The position numbers and the translations under genes were made by a program. This document shows positions 8,084 to 17,168 of a DNA stretch of 47,771 bases, piece after piece (the first letter of the stretch is position 1; every line of letters begins with the position of its first letter). The notes below the pieces were generated by a model, which worked only from the letters and a program-made list of their open reading frames with translations, was not told the origin of the DNA and made no database searches. The stretch spans positions 1-47,771 of the forward strand of contig JADLKK010000008.1 of assembly GCA_016839025.1 (NCBI GenBank). The letters run 5' to 3'. This DNA comes from Proteiniphilum sp. GTDB lineage: Bacteria; Bacteroidota; Bacteroidia; Bacteroidales; Dysgonomonadaceae.

Positions 8084-10207
8084 TCAAATCCCTTTCATGG
8101 ACAGTTGGATACGCTTTCTCTCCAACTCCACGGAGAGCACCCGCACCTTCACATGCTGGTGCAGTGACACCACTTCTGCCACATTGGAAACAAACCGGTC
8201 GGCTAGCTCCGAGATGTGTACCAGCCCGTTCTCCTTGATGCCGATATCAACAAAGCATCCGAAGTGTGTGATGTTGGTCACGATGCCGGGTAGGATCATT
8301 CCCTCCTTCAGGTCGCTGATGAGGTGTACAGAGGGATCGAACTCCAACGTCCGTACCTTCGACCGGGGATCGCGTCCCGGTTTCTCCAACTCCTGCAGGA
8401 TGTCGGCCAGTGTCTCTTCACCCACGCTGCCGGTTTTGTATCTCTCCTTGTCGATGGTGGCAATCCGCTCTTTGCTGCCAATCAGCTCCTTCACGCTGCA
8501 ATCCAGCTCTTTCGCCATCTTTTCCACGATGGCATAACTCTCCGGGTGTACCGCGGAGTTGTCGAGGGGGTTTTCGGCACCGGGTATGCGCAGGAAGCCG
8601 GCGCATTGCTCGAACGCCTTCTCGCCCAGCCGCGGCACCTTTTTCAGCTCCTCCCGTGACCGGAAGGGGCCGTTGATGGTGCGCCACTCCACGATTTTGT
8701 GCGCCAGTGATTCTCCCAGTCCCGAGACATAAGTGAGCAGGTGACTGCTTGCGGTGTTGAGGTTGACCCCCACCTGGTTGACGCAACTCTCTACTGTCAG
8801 GTCGAGCGACCGTTTCAGCTTTGCCTGGTCCACATCATGTTGATACTGTCCCACGCCGATCGCCTTGGGATCGATTTTTACCAGTTCCGCCAGCGGATCG
8901 CTCAGCCGCCGCCCGATGGAGACGGCACCCCGCACGGTAACATCATACTCGGGAAACTCCTCGCGGGCGATCTTGGAGGCAGAGTAGACCGACGCACCAC
9001 TCTCGCTCACCACGAAAACCTTCACCTCTTTTTCATAGCGAAGATTGGTGATGAAACGCTCCGTCTCGCGACTGGCCGTGCCGTTGCCGATGGCGATGGC
9101 ATCGATGCGGTAGGAGGAGACCAGCTTCACCACCTTGCTTCCCGCCTTGGAGTGCTCGTTCTGTGGCGGATGAGGATAGATGGTTTCGTTGTGCAGCAGA
9201 TTGCCTTGTTCATCGAGACAAACCAGCTTGCATCCGGTGCGGTATCCGGGATCAATACCCAGAATGCGCTGCTGTCCCAGCGGAGGTGCCAGCAGCAACT
9301 GCCGTAGGTTCTCCGTGAAGATGGTGATCGCTTCCTCATCGGCCTGCTCCCTGGAGCGGTTGGCAAACTCGGTTTCGATAGAGGGTTTGAGCAGTCGCTT
9401 GTAGCCATCCTTCACCGCCTCAGCCACATGTGTGGACGCCGCGCTGTTGTTCTTCACGAATCGTCGTTCCAGCCTGGTGAGGCACCGCTCATCATCGGGT
9501 GATATTGAGACGCGGAGGAACCCCTCCTTCTCACCGCGCCGAATGGCCAGCAGCCGATGCGACGGACAGCGGGATAGTGGAGCAGAAAAATCGAAGTAAT
9601 CCCTGTATTTCTCTCCTTCCTGTTCTTTTCCTTTCACCACTCTCGCGGTGATCATCGCCTCGCGAGCAAAGAGGTTACGTACGCTCTGTCGCGCTTCAGC
9701 ATCCTCGTTGACCCACTCGGCGATGATGTCGCATGCTCCTTTCAGTGCATCTGTCGCATGCTCTACTGCATCATTCAGATAACGAGAGGCTTCGGCTTCC
9801 ACCGAAGCTTGCTGTTGTGACATCAGCCATCTGGCCAGTTCCTCCAATCCTTTCTTGCGGGCTATCTCTGCTCTTGTCTGCCGCCTTGGTTTGTAGGGCA
9901 GATAGAGATCCTCCAGAAGGCTGCTTTCGCGGCATCCGCGAATCTGTTCCTCCAGCTCCGGTGTCAGCTTCTCCTGTTCGCTGATTGATTGCAGGATATA
10001 CACTTTTCGCTTCTCCAGCTCCTCCTGTTTCTCGTTCATCTCGCTGATGCGTGCGATCTGAACCTCGTCTAGTCCCCCGGTAGCCTCCTTGCGATAGCGG
10101 CTGATAAAAGGGATGGTGGCACCTTCGCCCAGCAGGCGGAGGGTGTTCTCTACGCTTCTCAGGGGCAAGCCGAGCGATTGGGCGATGAGTGGTTGGATGT
10201 GTGACAT
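8084..10207 (-). CDS. tex: Tex-family RNA-binding protein
   Basis: A cytoplasmic transcription-associated protein of 707 aa, the usual Tex length. Order of parts: N-terminal helical Tex domain (about 1-190), central region, YqgF/RuvX-like fold (about 320-450, beginning with ILGIDPGYRTGCK), helix-hairpin-helix region (about 490-560, VNLNTASSHLLTYVSGLG), and C-terminal S1 RNA-binding domain (about 635-705, GIVTNITHFGCFVDIG). The Tex YqgF domain normally lacks nuclease activity. The ATG at 10207 gives the canonical N-terminus. Monocistronic, with a -7 promoter box just upstream. Confidence 0.97.
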   Translation of the reverse strand: MSHIQPLIAQSLGLPLRSVENTLRLLGEGATIPFISRYRKEATGGLDEVQIARISEMNEKQEELEKRKVYILQSISEQEKLTPELEEQIRGCRESSLLEDLYLPYKPRRQTRAEIARKKGLEELARWLMSQQQASVEAEASRYLNDAVEHATDALKGACDIIAEWVNEDAEARQSVRNLFAREAMITARVVKGKEQEGEKYRDYFDFSAPLSRCPSHRLLAIRRGEKEGFLRVSISPDDERCLTRLERRFVKNNSAASTHVAEAVKDGYKRLLKPSIETEFANRSREQADEEAITIFTENLRQLLLAPPLGQQRILGIDPGYRTGCKLVCLDEQGNLLHNETIYPHPPQNEHSKAGSKVVKLVSSYRIDAIAIGNGTASRETERFITNLRYEKEVKVFVVSESGASVYSASKIAREEFPEYDVTVRGAVSIGRRLSDPLAELVKIDPKAIGVGQYQHDVDQAKLKRSLDLTVESCVNQVGVNLNTASSHLLTYVSGLGESLAHKIVEWRTINGPFRSREELKKVPRLGEKAFEQCAGFLRIPGAENPLDNSAVHPESYAIVEKMAKELDCSVKELIGSKERIATIDKERYKTGSVGEETLADILQELEKPGRDPRSKVRTLEFDPSVHLISDLKEGMILPGIVTNITHFGCFVDIGIKENGLVHISELADRFVSNVAEVVSLHQHVKVRVLSVELERKRIQLSMKGI

Positions 10208-10242
10208 AAGTGGAATCTTCGTTGACAGTTTGGCTTCAGTTG

Positions 10243-10250
10243 CAAATGTA
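10243..10250 (-). promoter_or_regulatory. -7 box of tex
   Basis: On the minus strand this reads TACATTTG, an exact TAnnTTTG match, 36 nt before the tex start codon. No TTTG at the expected upstream distance. Confidence 0.5.
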
Positions 10251-10446
10251 CAAGTTTTTTTTCATCTTTCCCCTGCAAGGATATCCCTCTCACGCCGGTG
10301 ATATCGCTTGTCAACGTTGCGCGAAGAGGTTGCACTCCGGAGAGCATTTGCATCACCTCATCACCTCATCACCGTGAGTCTGCTGATAACATTCGCTAGC
10401 AGACCCTTCCGGGTAAAGTTTGTTTTTAACCCTTGCAATTTATTCA

Positions 10447-10454
10447 TATCTTTG
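10447..10454 (+). promoter_or_regulatory. -7 box of the Gfo/Idh/MocA gene
   Basis: TATCTTTG, exact TAnnTTTG match, about 80 nt upstream of the start. A TTTG at 10419-10422 is 24 nt away, longer than usual, so the -33 is uncertain. Confidence 0.5.
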
Positions 10455-10532
10455 TCGAGCAACATATTTGCATGACCTGGATACAGCTTAACCTGGAGTT
10501 ATCAGCTTATAATTGAGTAAAACAATATGATC

Positions 10533-11879
10533 ATGAGTGTGAACAGGAGAGATTTCATCAAGAAGGTGAGCGTCGGAGCTGCGGGAATAGCAGTGGGAGG
10601 CAAGGTGATGGGAATGTCGGCAAAAAGCTACAATCGGATTATCGGATCGAACGATCGTCTGCATGTGGCCATTGCTGGATTGGGTCGCAGGTTGGGAGCC
10701 TTTTACGAACCCATCTCGGTGAAGAGAGCCAATGTGGAACTGCTCTACCTGTGTGACGTGATGGAAAAGCAACGGGTGGGTGCGATGCAGAATTTTTCAA
10801 AGCAGATCGACTATAAACCAAAGCTGGAAAATGATATCCGTCGGGTACTCGATGATCCGAAAGTGGATCTCTTGATCAATGCCACCCCGGATCACTGGCA
10901 TACACCTGGATCTATCATGGCCATGCAGAACGGGAAGCATGTATACGTGGAAAAACCATGTAGCCACAATATGTTAGAGAATGAACTGCTGGTGGAAGCC
11001 TCTAAAAAACTCAACAAGGTGGTACAGATGGGTAACCAGCAACGTTCCTCACCCCATACCATTGAAATTATTGACGAAATTCATCGGGGCATCATCGGGA
11101 AACCGTATAAGGCACTTGCATTCTATACCAATTCAAGGGGCGAAGTGCCGTTGCAACAAAAGGTGCCAGCTCCTGCGGGCCTTGACTGGGATCTATTCCA
11201 GGGACCCGCACCACGTCGTGAATACACTTCTGAGACATGGAACTACAACTGGCACTGGTATGGTTGGGATTACGGGACGGCTGAAACGGGGAACAATGCA
11301 ACCCATGAGCTGGATGTGGCTCGCTGGGCATTGGGTGTTGACTTACCCCAACGGGTAGATGTTGAAGCGGCCAAACGCCATTATGAAAACGATGGTTGGG
11401 AGATGTATGATACCATGGATGCCACTTTCCGCTTCAACGGGAACAAGATTATCCAGTGGGATGGTAAGAGCCGAAACGGTTATGATACATACAATGGCGG
11501 AAGAGGAACAATCATTTATGGAAGTGAGGGGAGCGTGTTCGTTGACCGTGAGAAGTATATCTTGTATGACAGAGGTGGAAAAGTGGTCAAGGAGAACAGT
11601 GCATCATCCAACGAAGGCGGAATAGCTCTAGGAGGTGGTGGTGACATGACAACAGGACACGTGATCAACTTCTTTGAAGCCGTGAGGGGCAAGGAGAAAC
11701 TGACCGCGCCCATCGATGATGCCAGTATAAGCATGGCGATGGTTCACTACGCGAACATAGCCTATCGCATTGACAAAGGATTTGATGTTGATGAGGGGAC
11801 CGGCAGGATATTTGACCGCGATGCGATGAAATTGTGGAGTCGTGACTATGAACCCGGTTGGGAGCCAACAGCATGGTGA
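10533..11879 (+). CDS. Tat-exported Gfo/Idh/MocA oxidoreductase
   Basis: An NAD(P)-dependent sugar oxidoreductase. The N-terminus NRRDFIKK followed by a mild hydrophobic Ala/Gly stretch is a twin-arginine signal, so the enzyme is probably exported folded with its cofactor. The Rossmann domain has LHVAIAGLG near residue 45, and the family motif EKPCSHN near 135 contains the conserved EKP lysine. The C-terminal half is the alpha/beta substrate domain, with many Trp and His residues. ATG 10533 starts nearest the Arg pair; 10527 is also in frame. The substrate is not readable from sequence; periplasmic members of this family oxidise or reduce glycosides. A DUF1080 gene lies 13 kb away. Confidence 0.9.
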   Translation: MSVNRRDFIKKVSVGAAGIAVGGKVMGMSAKSYNRIIGSNDRLHVAIAGLGRRLGAFYEPISVKRANVELLYLCDVMEKQRVGAMQNFSKQIDYKPKLENDIRRVLDDPKVDLLINATPDHWHTPGSIMAMQNGKHVYVEKPCSHNMLENELLVEASKKLNKVVQMGNQQRSSPHTIEIIDEIHRGIIGKPYKALAFYTNSRGEVPLQQKVPAPAGLDWDLFQGPAPRREYTSETWNYNWHWYGWDYGTAETGNNATHELDVARWALGVDLPQRVDVEAAKRHYENDGWEMYDTMDATFRFNGNKIIQWDGKSRNGYDTYNGGRGTIIYGSEGSVFVDREKYILYDRGGKVVKENSASSNEGGIALGGGGDMTTGHVINFFEAVRGKEKLTAPIDDASISMAMVHYANIAYRIDKGFDVDEGTGRIFDRDAMKLWSRDYEPGWEPTAW

Positions 11880-11933
11880 TCCTGGGCTGGCTCATCTCAC
11901 GCTTCATTTTTTGCTTCAATAATTATTGCCTCC

Positions 11934-13301
11934 ATGGCTAAACTAAAATCAGTGTACTTCTGCAGCCAATGTGGCTATGAGTCTCCCAAATGGATGGGGA
12001 AATGTCCCTCTTGCGGGGAGTGGTCCTCTTTTGTGGAGGAGCTGGTGCGAAAAGATATAGCTGCAAGGCAGGAGGACACACGTTCCTTCCAGAGCCACCG
12101 GAGTGAACCACTCCCCTTGCGTGAGATCCGTGCCGACGAAGAGCCCCGTATCGACATGCACGACGGTGAGCTGAACAGGGTGTTGGGCGGCGGGCTGGTG
12201 CCGGCGTCGGTTGTCTTGCTGGGAGGAGAACCGGGTATCGGGAAGTCTACTCTGGTTCTGCAAACCATTCTCAGGCTTACCGCTATCCGTACGCTTTATG
12301 TCTCGGGTGAGGAGAGTGCACGGCAATTGAAACTGCGTGCCGATCGTATCGGTTTGCAGAACGACAATTGTTTGATTGTCTGCGAGACCAACCTGGATGA
12401 GATTTTCAAGCACGTGAAGAGTATCTCCCCCGGACTACTGGTGGTCGACTCCATCCAGACCATCTATAGCGAATCGCTTGAGTCGGCTCCGGGCAGTATC
12501 TCGCAGGTACGGGAGTGCGCGGCGGCACTGCTCAAGTTTGCCAAGCAGTCGGGGACACCCGTGCTGCTGATCGGACACATTACCAAAGAGGGGAGCATTG
12601 CTGGTCCCAAGATCCTGGAACATATTGTCGATACGGTTATTCAGTTTGAGGGGGACCAACACTATATGTACCGCATTTTGCGAAGCATCAAGAATCGCTT
12701 CGGCAGCACCGCCGAACTGGGTATCTATGAGATGAACCAGTCGGGTCTCCGTGAGGTGAGCAACCCTTCCGAACTGCTGCTGACGCAGAACCATGAAGGA
12801 CTCAGTGGTGTCTCCATCGCTGCAGCCATCGAAGGTGTCCGCCCCTTTCTGATTGAAACACAGTCACTGGTGAGTACCGCTGCTTACGGTACCCCCCAAC
12901 GCTCTGCCACTGGCTTCGATATCCGGCGAATGAACATGTTGCTCGCTGTCCTGGAGAAACGGGCAGGCTTCCGTCTGGCACAGAAGGATGTCTTCCTCAA
13001 TATCGCCGGGGGACTGAGAGTGAATGATCCTGGTATGGATCTCTCGGTGATCAGTGCAGTACTCTCCTCCAGCCTTGATATACCCATTGGTCGCGAAACA
13101 GCGCTCTGCGGGGAGGTAGGCCTCTCGGGAGAGATCCGGCCAGTGAACCGTATCGAACAACGCATACAGGAGGCGGAGAAGCTCGGTTTTTCCCGCATCC
13201 TGATTCCGGCCAATAACTTGAAAGGATTCAATAAAAAGGTTGCAATCGAACGGTTAGAGGTGAGAAAGGTGAGTGATGCCTTCCGTATCCTCTTTGCCTG
13301 A
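11934..13301 (+). CDS. radA: DNA repair protein RadA
   Basis: A RecA-like branch-migration helicase used in recombinational repair. The N-terminus has a four-Cys zinc finger (Cys10, 13, 24, 27). Walker A is GGEPGIGKST at about 97-106, Walker B lies in LLVVDSIQT, and the RadA-specific KNRFG motif is present (SIKNRFGSTAELGIYEM). The C-terminal third is the Lon-protease-like domain, without need for protease activity. At 455 aa it is full length. It follows the oxidoreductase gene by 54 nt and is followed by a separate promoter for tRNA-Cys. Confidence 0.97.
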   Translation: MAKLKSVYFCSQCGYESPKWMGKCPSCGEWSSFVEELVRKDIAARQEDTRSFQSHRSEPLPLREIRADEEPRIDMHDGELNRVLGGGLVPASVVLLGGEPGIGKSTLVLQTILRLTAIRTLYVSGEESARQLKLRADRIGLQNDNCLIVCETNLDEIFKHVKSISPGLLVVDSIQTIYSESLESAPGSISQVRECAAALLKFAKQSGTPVLLIGHITKEGSIAGPKILEHIVDTVIQFEGDQHYMYRILRSIKNRFGSTAELGIYEMNQSGLREVSNPSELLLTQNHEGLSGVSIAAAIEGVRPFLIETQSLVSTAAYGTPQRSATGFDIRRMNMLLAVLEKRAGFRLAQKDVFLNIAGGLRVNDPGMDLSVISAVLSSSLDIPIGRETALCGEVGLSGEIRPVNRIEQRIQEAEKLGFSRILIPANNLKGFNKKVAIERLEVRKVSDAFRILFA

Positions 13302-13349
13302 TTATGGAGGAGAGGTAACTGCCTTCTGTGAGAAAAAGAACCGATCCCT

Positions 13350-13379
13350 TTTGTATCTATGAAAAAATGGTTATCTTTG
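13350..13379 (+). promoter_or_regulatory. Promoter of tRNA-Cys
   Basis: TTTG (13350-13353), 18 nt spacer, TATCTTTG (13372-13379). It ends 21 nt before the tRNA 5' end, as expected for a short-leader stable RNA. Confidence 0.7.
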
Positions 13380-13400
13380 CATCCGCTTTGTGCGAATGTC

Positions 13401-13471
13401 GGTACCTTGGCCGAGTGGCTAGGCGTCGGTCTGCAAAACCGTTTACGGCGGTTCGAATCCGCCAGGTACCT
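13401..13471 (+). tRNA. tRNA-Cys (GCA)
   Basis: A complete cloverleaf can be drawn: acceptor GGTACCT pairs with AGGTACC, discriminator U, anticodon loop CTGCAAA with GCA anticodon, T-arm GGCGG-TTCGAAT-CCGCC. No CCA is encoded directly. A promoter lies upstream and a terminator hairpin follows 13 nt downstream. Confidence 0.97.
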
Positions 13472-13484
13472 CCCATTTCATTTC

Positions 13485-13511
13485 ACAACCGATAGCATCA
13501 CTATCGGTTGT
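13485..13511 (+). terminator. Terminator of tRNA-Cys
   Basis: Perfect 11-bp inverted repeat ACAACCGATAG/CTATCGGTTGT around a 5-nt loop, followed by a pyrimidine-rich tail (CTTCTATTCT). Confidence 0.8.
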
Positions 13512-13799
13512 CTTCTATTCTGCCTGAACAGGCGTCGCCAGCCGCTCATTGTCCGATGTGTAGCAGGGCAAGCCGGATGGGTTTGTTGATCGATTAACTT
13601 TGCTTACTGTTGAATCTTCAAGTACCTCTGATGTTGCATCATCTCCTGATGAAAAAAATGAATCAATCCAGATTGTACATGGGATACTCCTATACCAGAC
13701 GGCCCGGAACCAATACTCCGGTCTCATGAAATTTTCAGAAAACAGGATGCTCCTTATTCACAAGAGGAGTCGGAATTGATAAATATAAACAGAAACAGA
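13512..13799 (+). other. Gene-free region before the hexosaminidase gene
   Basis: About 290 bp. One frame stays open from about 13594 to a TGA at 13779 (about 60 codons) but has no plausible start and no recognised similarity, so it is either chance or a gene remnant. A TAACTTTG at 13595-13602 resembles a -7 box without a matching -33. Confidence 0.35.
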
Positions 13800-15611
13800 A
13801 TGAGTATGAGGAAATTTGTAGTGACTGCCTGCATCTCTTTGCTGATGACGCAGCTTTTCCCGCAGCAGGTGAATCTGGTGCCAATGCCTGAAACGGTTGT
13901 GGTTGAAGAGGGAGTGTTTGGGCTCAATCGCAAAACAGCTATTGAGATAAGTGATAAGAGTCTCGAGGCGTTGGCTGGTTTCTTGAATGATTATCTGCGG
14001 GAACAGTATGACCTGCAGCTCACCACCAAGGTCTCCACAAAAGGGAAATCCGGGATAATCCGTTTTATGCTGGACAAAAGGATGGAGGGGGAGACGTACC
14101 ATCTCGACATTGACCCCCATTCGGTGATCATCAAGGGGGGCAAAGCCGGTCTCTTTTACGGATTGCAGACCCTTCTGCAGTTAATGCCAGCGGAAAGGGG
14201 CGAAAAGCTGTTGCTGCCTGGCATGTCGATCGTAGACAAGCCCCGTTTTGGATACAGGGGAGCCATGCTGGATGTGGGCCGTTATTTCTTTCGTCCCGAT
14301 GAAGTGAAAAGGTTCATAGACCTGATGGCACATTACAAGTTGAATATCCTTCACTGGCATCTCACCGAGGATGCCGGGTGGAGAATTGAGATCAAGAAGT
14401 ATCCATTGCTCACAGAGATTGGAGCGTGGCGCAGAGGTACGCAATCATCCCGGGCAGAAGATGCTTTTGACCGACTTCCACATGGAGGTTTTTATACCCA
14501 GTCGCAGATCAGGGATATCGTCTCCTACGCAATGCAAAGGAATATCACTGTGATCCCCGAAATCGATATGCCGGGTCACACTTTGTCCGTTCTTGCTGCC
14601 TACCCCGAGTATTCATGTACCGGAGGTCCCTTTAAGGTGCTTGAACAATGGGGCATTCAGAAGGATGTGATGTGTGCGGGGAATGAACAGACCTACCATT
14701 TTATTGAAAATGTGCTGGATGAACTGTTGGAGCTCTTTCCCTCTGAGATCATTCATATAGGCGGTGATGAAGCTCCAAAGGATAGATGGAAGGCATGCAG
14801 CAAATGCCAGGAAAAGATCCGTCAGGAGGGGTTGAAGGATGAACATGAACTGCAAAGTTATTTTGTAAAACGTGTGGGTGCTTATCTGCAGAGCAAGGGT
14901 CGCAGGATGATTGGCTGGGATGAGATCATGGAAGGCGGATTGGCCGAGAATGCCATGGTGATGAGCTGGAGGGGTGAGAAAGGGGGAATAGAGGCTGTCA
15001 ATATGCACCATCAGGTGGTTATGGCGCCAAATAATTTCATGTATCTCGATTACTATCAAGGTAAGCCCGAAGAGGAGCCATTTAATATCGGCGGTAACCT
15101 TCCGCTGGCAAAGGTGTACAATTACGAACCTTTGTCAGAGAAGATCGATCCGGCAAACAGGAAGTATGTCGTGGGTGTACAGGGGAATCTCTGGATGGAA
15201 TTCATACACAGTTATTCAAAACTGGAGTATATGGCATTTCCCCGTTTGCTGGCTGTTGCTGAAATTGGGTGGAGTGGCAAAGAGAAGAAGGATTTTGCTG
15301 ATTTCAGTGCCAGGATCAGCCATGACCTGAACAAATTGGACAGGAGGGGCGTCAATTTCCGTATTCCGGATGTCGCGGTTACCGATGAGAAGGATGAACA
15401 TGGCAATCACCTGTTGCACCTTCACTGTCCGGTAGCGGATGGCAGTATATACTATACTCTTGACGGTAAAGATCCGCTTCAGTATGGCACTCTTTATTCT
15501 TCTCCTCTGAAGATCAATTTAGCAGGGATGGATAGTTTGAAACTGCTATATATTGTCAGGACAAAACAGGGTCGTGTAAGTGGTACCCGTTTGTTATCGC
15601 TCGGTAAATGA
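13800..15611 (+). CDS. Exported beta-N-acetylhexosaminidase (GH20)
   Basis: Removes terminal beta-linked GlcNAc/GalNAc from glycans or chitooligosaccharides by substrate-assisted catalysis. After a signal peptide (about 20 residues) comes a GH20b-type alpha/beta domain (about 25-150), then the GH20 barrel (about 155-500) with LHWHLTEDAGWRIE and the catalytic Asp-Glu pair in HIGGDEAPKDRW near residue 322. The C-terminal part (SIYYTLDGKDP) matches the small beta domain often fused to such enzymes. I prefer ATG 13800 or 13806 over 13776, because the signal peptide then begins at MRKF. Followed 31 nt later by a GH43 lipoprotein; the pair probably acts on the same glycan. No SusC/SusD genes are adjacent. 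Confidence 0.93.
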   Translation: MSMRKFVVTACISLLMTQLFPQQVNLVPMPETVVVEEGVFGLNRKTAIEISDKSLEALAGFLNDYLREQYDLQLTTKVSTKGKSGIIRFMLDKRMEGETYHLDIDPHSVIIKGGKAGLFYGLQTLLQLMPAERGEKLLLPGMSIVDKPRFGYRGAMLDVGRYFFRPDEVKRFIDLMAHYKLNILHWHLTEDAGWRIEIKKYPLLTEIGAWRRGTQSSRAEDAFDRLPHGGFYTQSQIRDIVSYAMQRNITVIPEIDMPGHTLSVLAAYPEYSCTGGPFKVLEQWGIQKDVMCAGNEQTYHFIENVLDELLELFPSEIIHIGGDEAPKDRWKACSKCQEKIRQEGLKDEHELQSYFVKRVGAYLQSKGRRMIGWDEIMEGGLAENAMVMSWRGEKGGIEAVNMHHQVVMAPNNFMYLDYYQGKPEEEPFNIGGNLPLAKVYNYEPLSEKIDPANRKYVVGVQGNLWMEFIHSYSKLEYMAFPRLLAVAEIGWSGKEKKDFADFSARISHDLNKLDRRGVNFRIPDVAVTDEKDEHGNHLLHLHCPVADGSIYYTLDGKDPLQYGTLYSSPLKINLAGMDSLKLLYIVRTKQGRVSGTRLLSLGK

Positions 15612-15642
15612 ATAAAATAAGGTTCATCTAACACAGTCAGGT

Positions 15643-16614
15643 ATGAATTTCAGTAATGTTTGCATCCTGTTGCTGCTATTGGTTGCATGTAAGCCTAATC
15701 CATCAGGCAGTACTGGTGAAAAGGTTGTTGTTCCCGCTGTCAGGGTACCACTGGCGGATCCTTTTATCCTGTTGCATGAAGACCGCTATTATGCGTATGG
15801 AACAGGTGCCGGTAATGGCATTGGGGTGATGGTCTCGGAAGACCTGAAGAGATGGGAAAAGGTTGGAAATGCAAAAGAAGGTCTGGCCCTGCACAGGGAT
15901 GACTCCTATGGTGAACGTTGGTTTTGGGCACCCGAGGTCTATCTTGTAGACGATACCTTCTATATGTATTATTCTGCCGAAGAACATATTTGCGTGGCTA
16001 CCTCCGATTCGCCACTGGGCCCCTTCAGACAGGAAGAGCAGAAACCGATGCTGGCGGGGGAGAAGGCAATAGACAACTCTCTTTTCATCGATGAGGATGG
16101 CACCCCCTGGCTCTTCTTCGACCGTTTCAATGACGGCCTCAACATTTGGGTCGCAGAGCTGGAGGAGGATCTAAAGACACTGAAGCAGGAAACCCTTCAC
16201 CCCTGCATCCATGTATCACAGGAGTGGGAGACCGTCTGGCCCAGGGTGAATGAGGGCTCCTTTGTTATCAAACACAACGGTATTTACTACATGACCTACT
16301 CGGCCAATAGCTATGAGAGTCCTTTTTATGGCATTGGTTGTGCTACTGCAGACAGTGTGAACGGTGAATGGAAGAAGTATTCCCACAATCCCCTTTTACA
16401 GAAACCAGGTGATCTGGTGGGAGTGGGACACAGTTCTCTCTTTCGTGACAAAGAAGGTGAGTGGAAGATTGTGTTTCATGCGCACCAGAGCAACACGGAA
16501 ATTCATCCCAGGAACATGTATATCAGTTCCGTCACTTTCCGGAATGTGGATGGGGTGGACCAGCTCTACATTGATCCGGACTATGAGATACCCCTGATGA
16601 TGGAGGATAACTGA
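15643..16614 (+). CDS. GH43-type glycoside hydrolase lipoprotein
   Basis: A signal peptide with lipobox (LLVAC, Cys16) predicts a surface or periplasmic lipoprotein. The five-bladed propeller of the GH43 group is indicated by repeated aromatic Asp/Gly blades and by three acidic residues in the expected places: Asp in PLADPFIL, Asp in AIDNSLFIDEDG, Glu in VNEGSFV. The family includes arabinofuranosidases, xylosidases and galactosidases; the substrate cannot be decided. It is downstream of the GH20 gene and transcribed in the same direction, probably in one operon. Confidence 0.88.
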   Translation: MNFSNVCILLLLLVACKPNPSGSTGEKVVVPAVRVPLADPFILLHEDRYYAYGTGAGNGIGVMVSEDLKRWEKVGNAKEGLALHRDDSYGERWFWAPEVYLVDDTFYMYYSAEEHICVATSDSPLGPFRQEEQKPMLAGEKAIDNSLFIDEDGTPWLFFDRFNDGLNIWVAELEEDLKTLKQETLHPCIHVSQEWETVWPRVNEGSFVIKHNGIYYMTYSANSYESPFYGIGCATADSVNGEWKKYSHNPLLQKPGDLVGVGHSSLFRDKEGEWKIVFHAHQSNTEIHPRNMYISSVTFRNVDGVDQLYIDPDYEIPLMMEDN

Positions 16615-16636
16615 TATCTTCCGGTCTTCTGAACCT

Positions 16637-16671
16637 CCGGCAGGAAAAAAATCTGTTAATCATCCTGCCGG
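16637..16671. terminator. Hairpin between convergent GH43 and helical-protein genes
   Basis: Perfect 9-bp stem CCGGCAGGA/TCCTGCCGG with a 17-nt loop that contains a run of seven A. The right arm overlaps the last codons of the minus-strand gene. It could limit read-through in either direction, but the loop is long. Confidence 0.4.
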
Positions 16672-16973
16672 GGCTCCCTTTTGAATGCCTCTGACACCTT
16701 TGCAACGTTCTCTTTCCAGGCTTCAGCCACCGCTGAAAAGAAGCTGCCGGCACTCTCCTTCACCACATCCCATTTTCCGTCGGCCAGTTTGTCATATTCA
16801 TCCAGTTTCGCCGAAAGCTTCTCTCTCAGCTCCCTCAGCTTGTCTAGCTGTTCCCGGTACTCTTCCCTGGCTTCCTCTGCAATCTCTCCGGCTCTGGCTT
16901 CCAGGTTAGAGATGGTCTCTGCCAGCTCGTCAATCACCTGGTGTGTTCTCTGTTTGAATTCCTCTTTTTTCAT
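16656..16973 (-). CDS. Small charged helical protein of unknown function
   Basis: A 105-residue protein starting at MKKEEF (16973); a 10-residue longer start is possible but has no support. It is almost entirely helix-forming: heptad-like Glu/Lys/Arg/Leu pattern over residues 1-75, then an alanine-rich segment SAGSFFSAVAEAWKENVAK, ending in a basic tail. There is no signal peptide or membrane helix. The composition recalls small coiled-coil or YtxH-like stress proteins, but I do not recognise the family. The opposite strand also stays open (about 100 codons, serine-rich), and I regard that as a shadow. It lies convergent to GH43 and divergent from adk. Confidence 0.65.
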   Translation of the reverse strand: MKKEEFKQRTHQVIDELAETISNLEARAGEIAEEAREEYREQLDKLRELREKLSAKLDEYDKLADGKWDVVKESAGSFFSAVAEAWKENVAKVSEAFKREPRQDD

Positions 16974-17137
16974 TGTATATTCATTTTGAAGTTGATAAAC
17001 CATTTACCATGATAAACGTACAAATTGACGATTGGTTCAACTGTCGTGGCATCTCTACAGGATATGAATTTAAGAAATAAAAACAGGGCGAAAGGGAATA
17101 ATGGCATCAGAATGAAAGTGAAACGGTGGGAAAAGTG

Positions 17138-17145
17138 TATCTTTG
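17138..17145 (+). promoter_or_regulatory. -7 box of the adk operon
   Basis: TATCTTTG, exact TAnnTTTG match, 23 nt before the chosen adk start. No TTTG at the usual upstream distance. Confidence 0.55.
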
Positions 17146-17168
17146 CAACTTACTTATAGATGCAAGGT

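Larger units (their letters stand above)
10208..10532. other. Gene-free region between tex and the oxidoreductase gene
   Basis: About 325 bp between divergently read genes. It carries a -7 box for each direction (10243-10250 minus, 10447-10454 plus) and a short run of CATCACCT repeats near 10350-10372. No reading frame or stable RNA was recognised. Confidence 0.5.
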
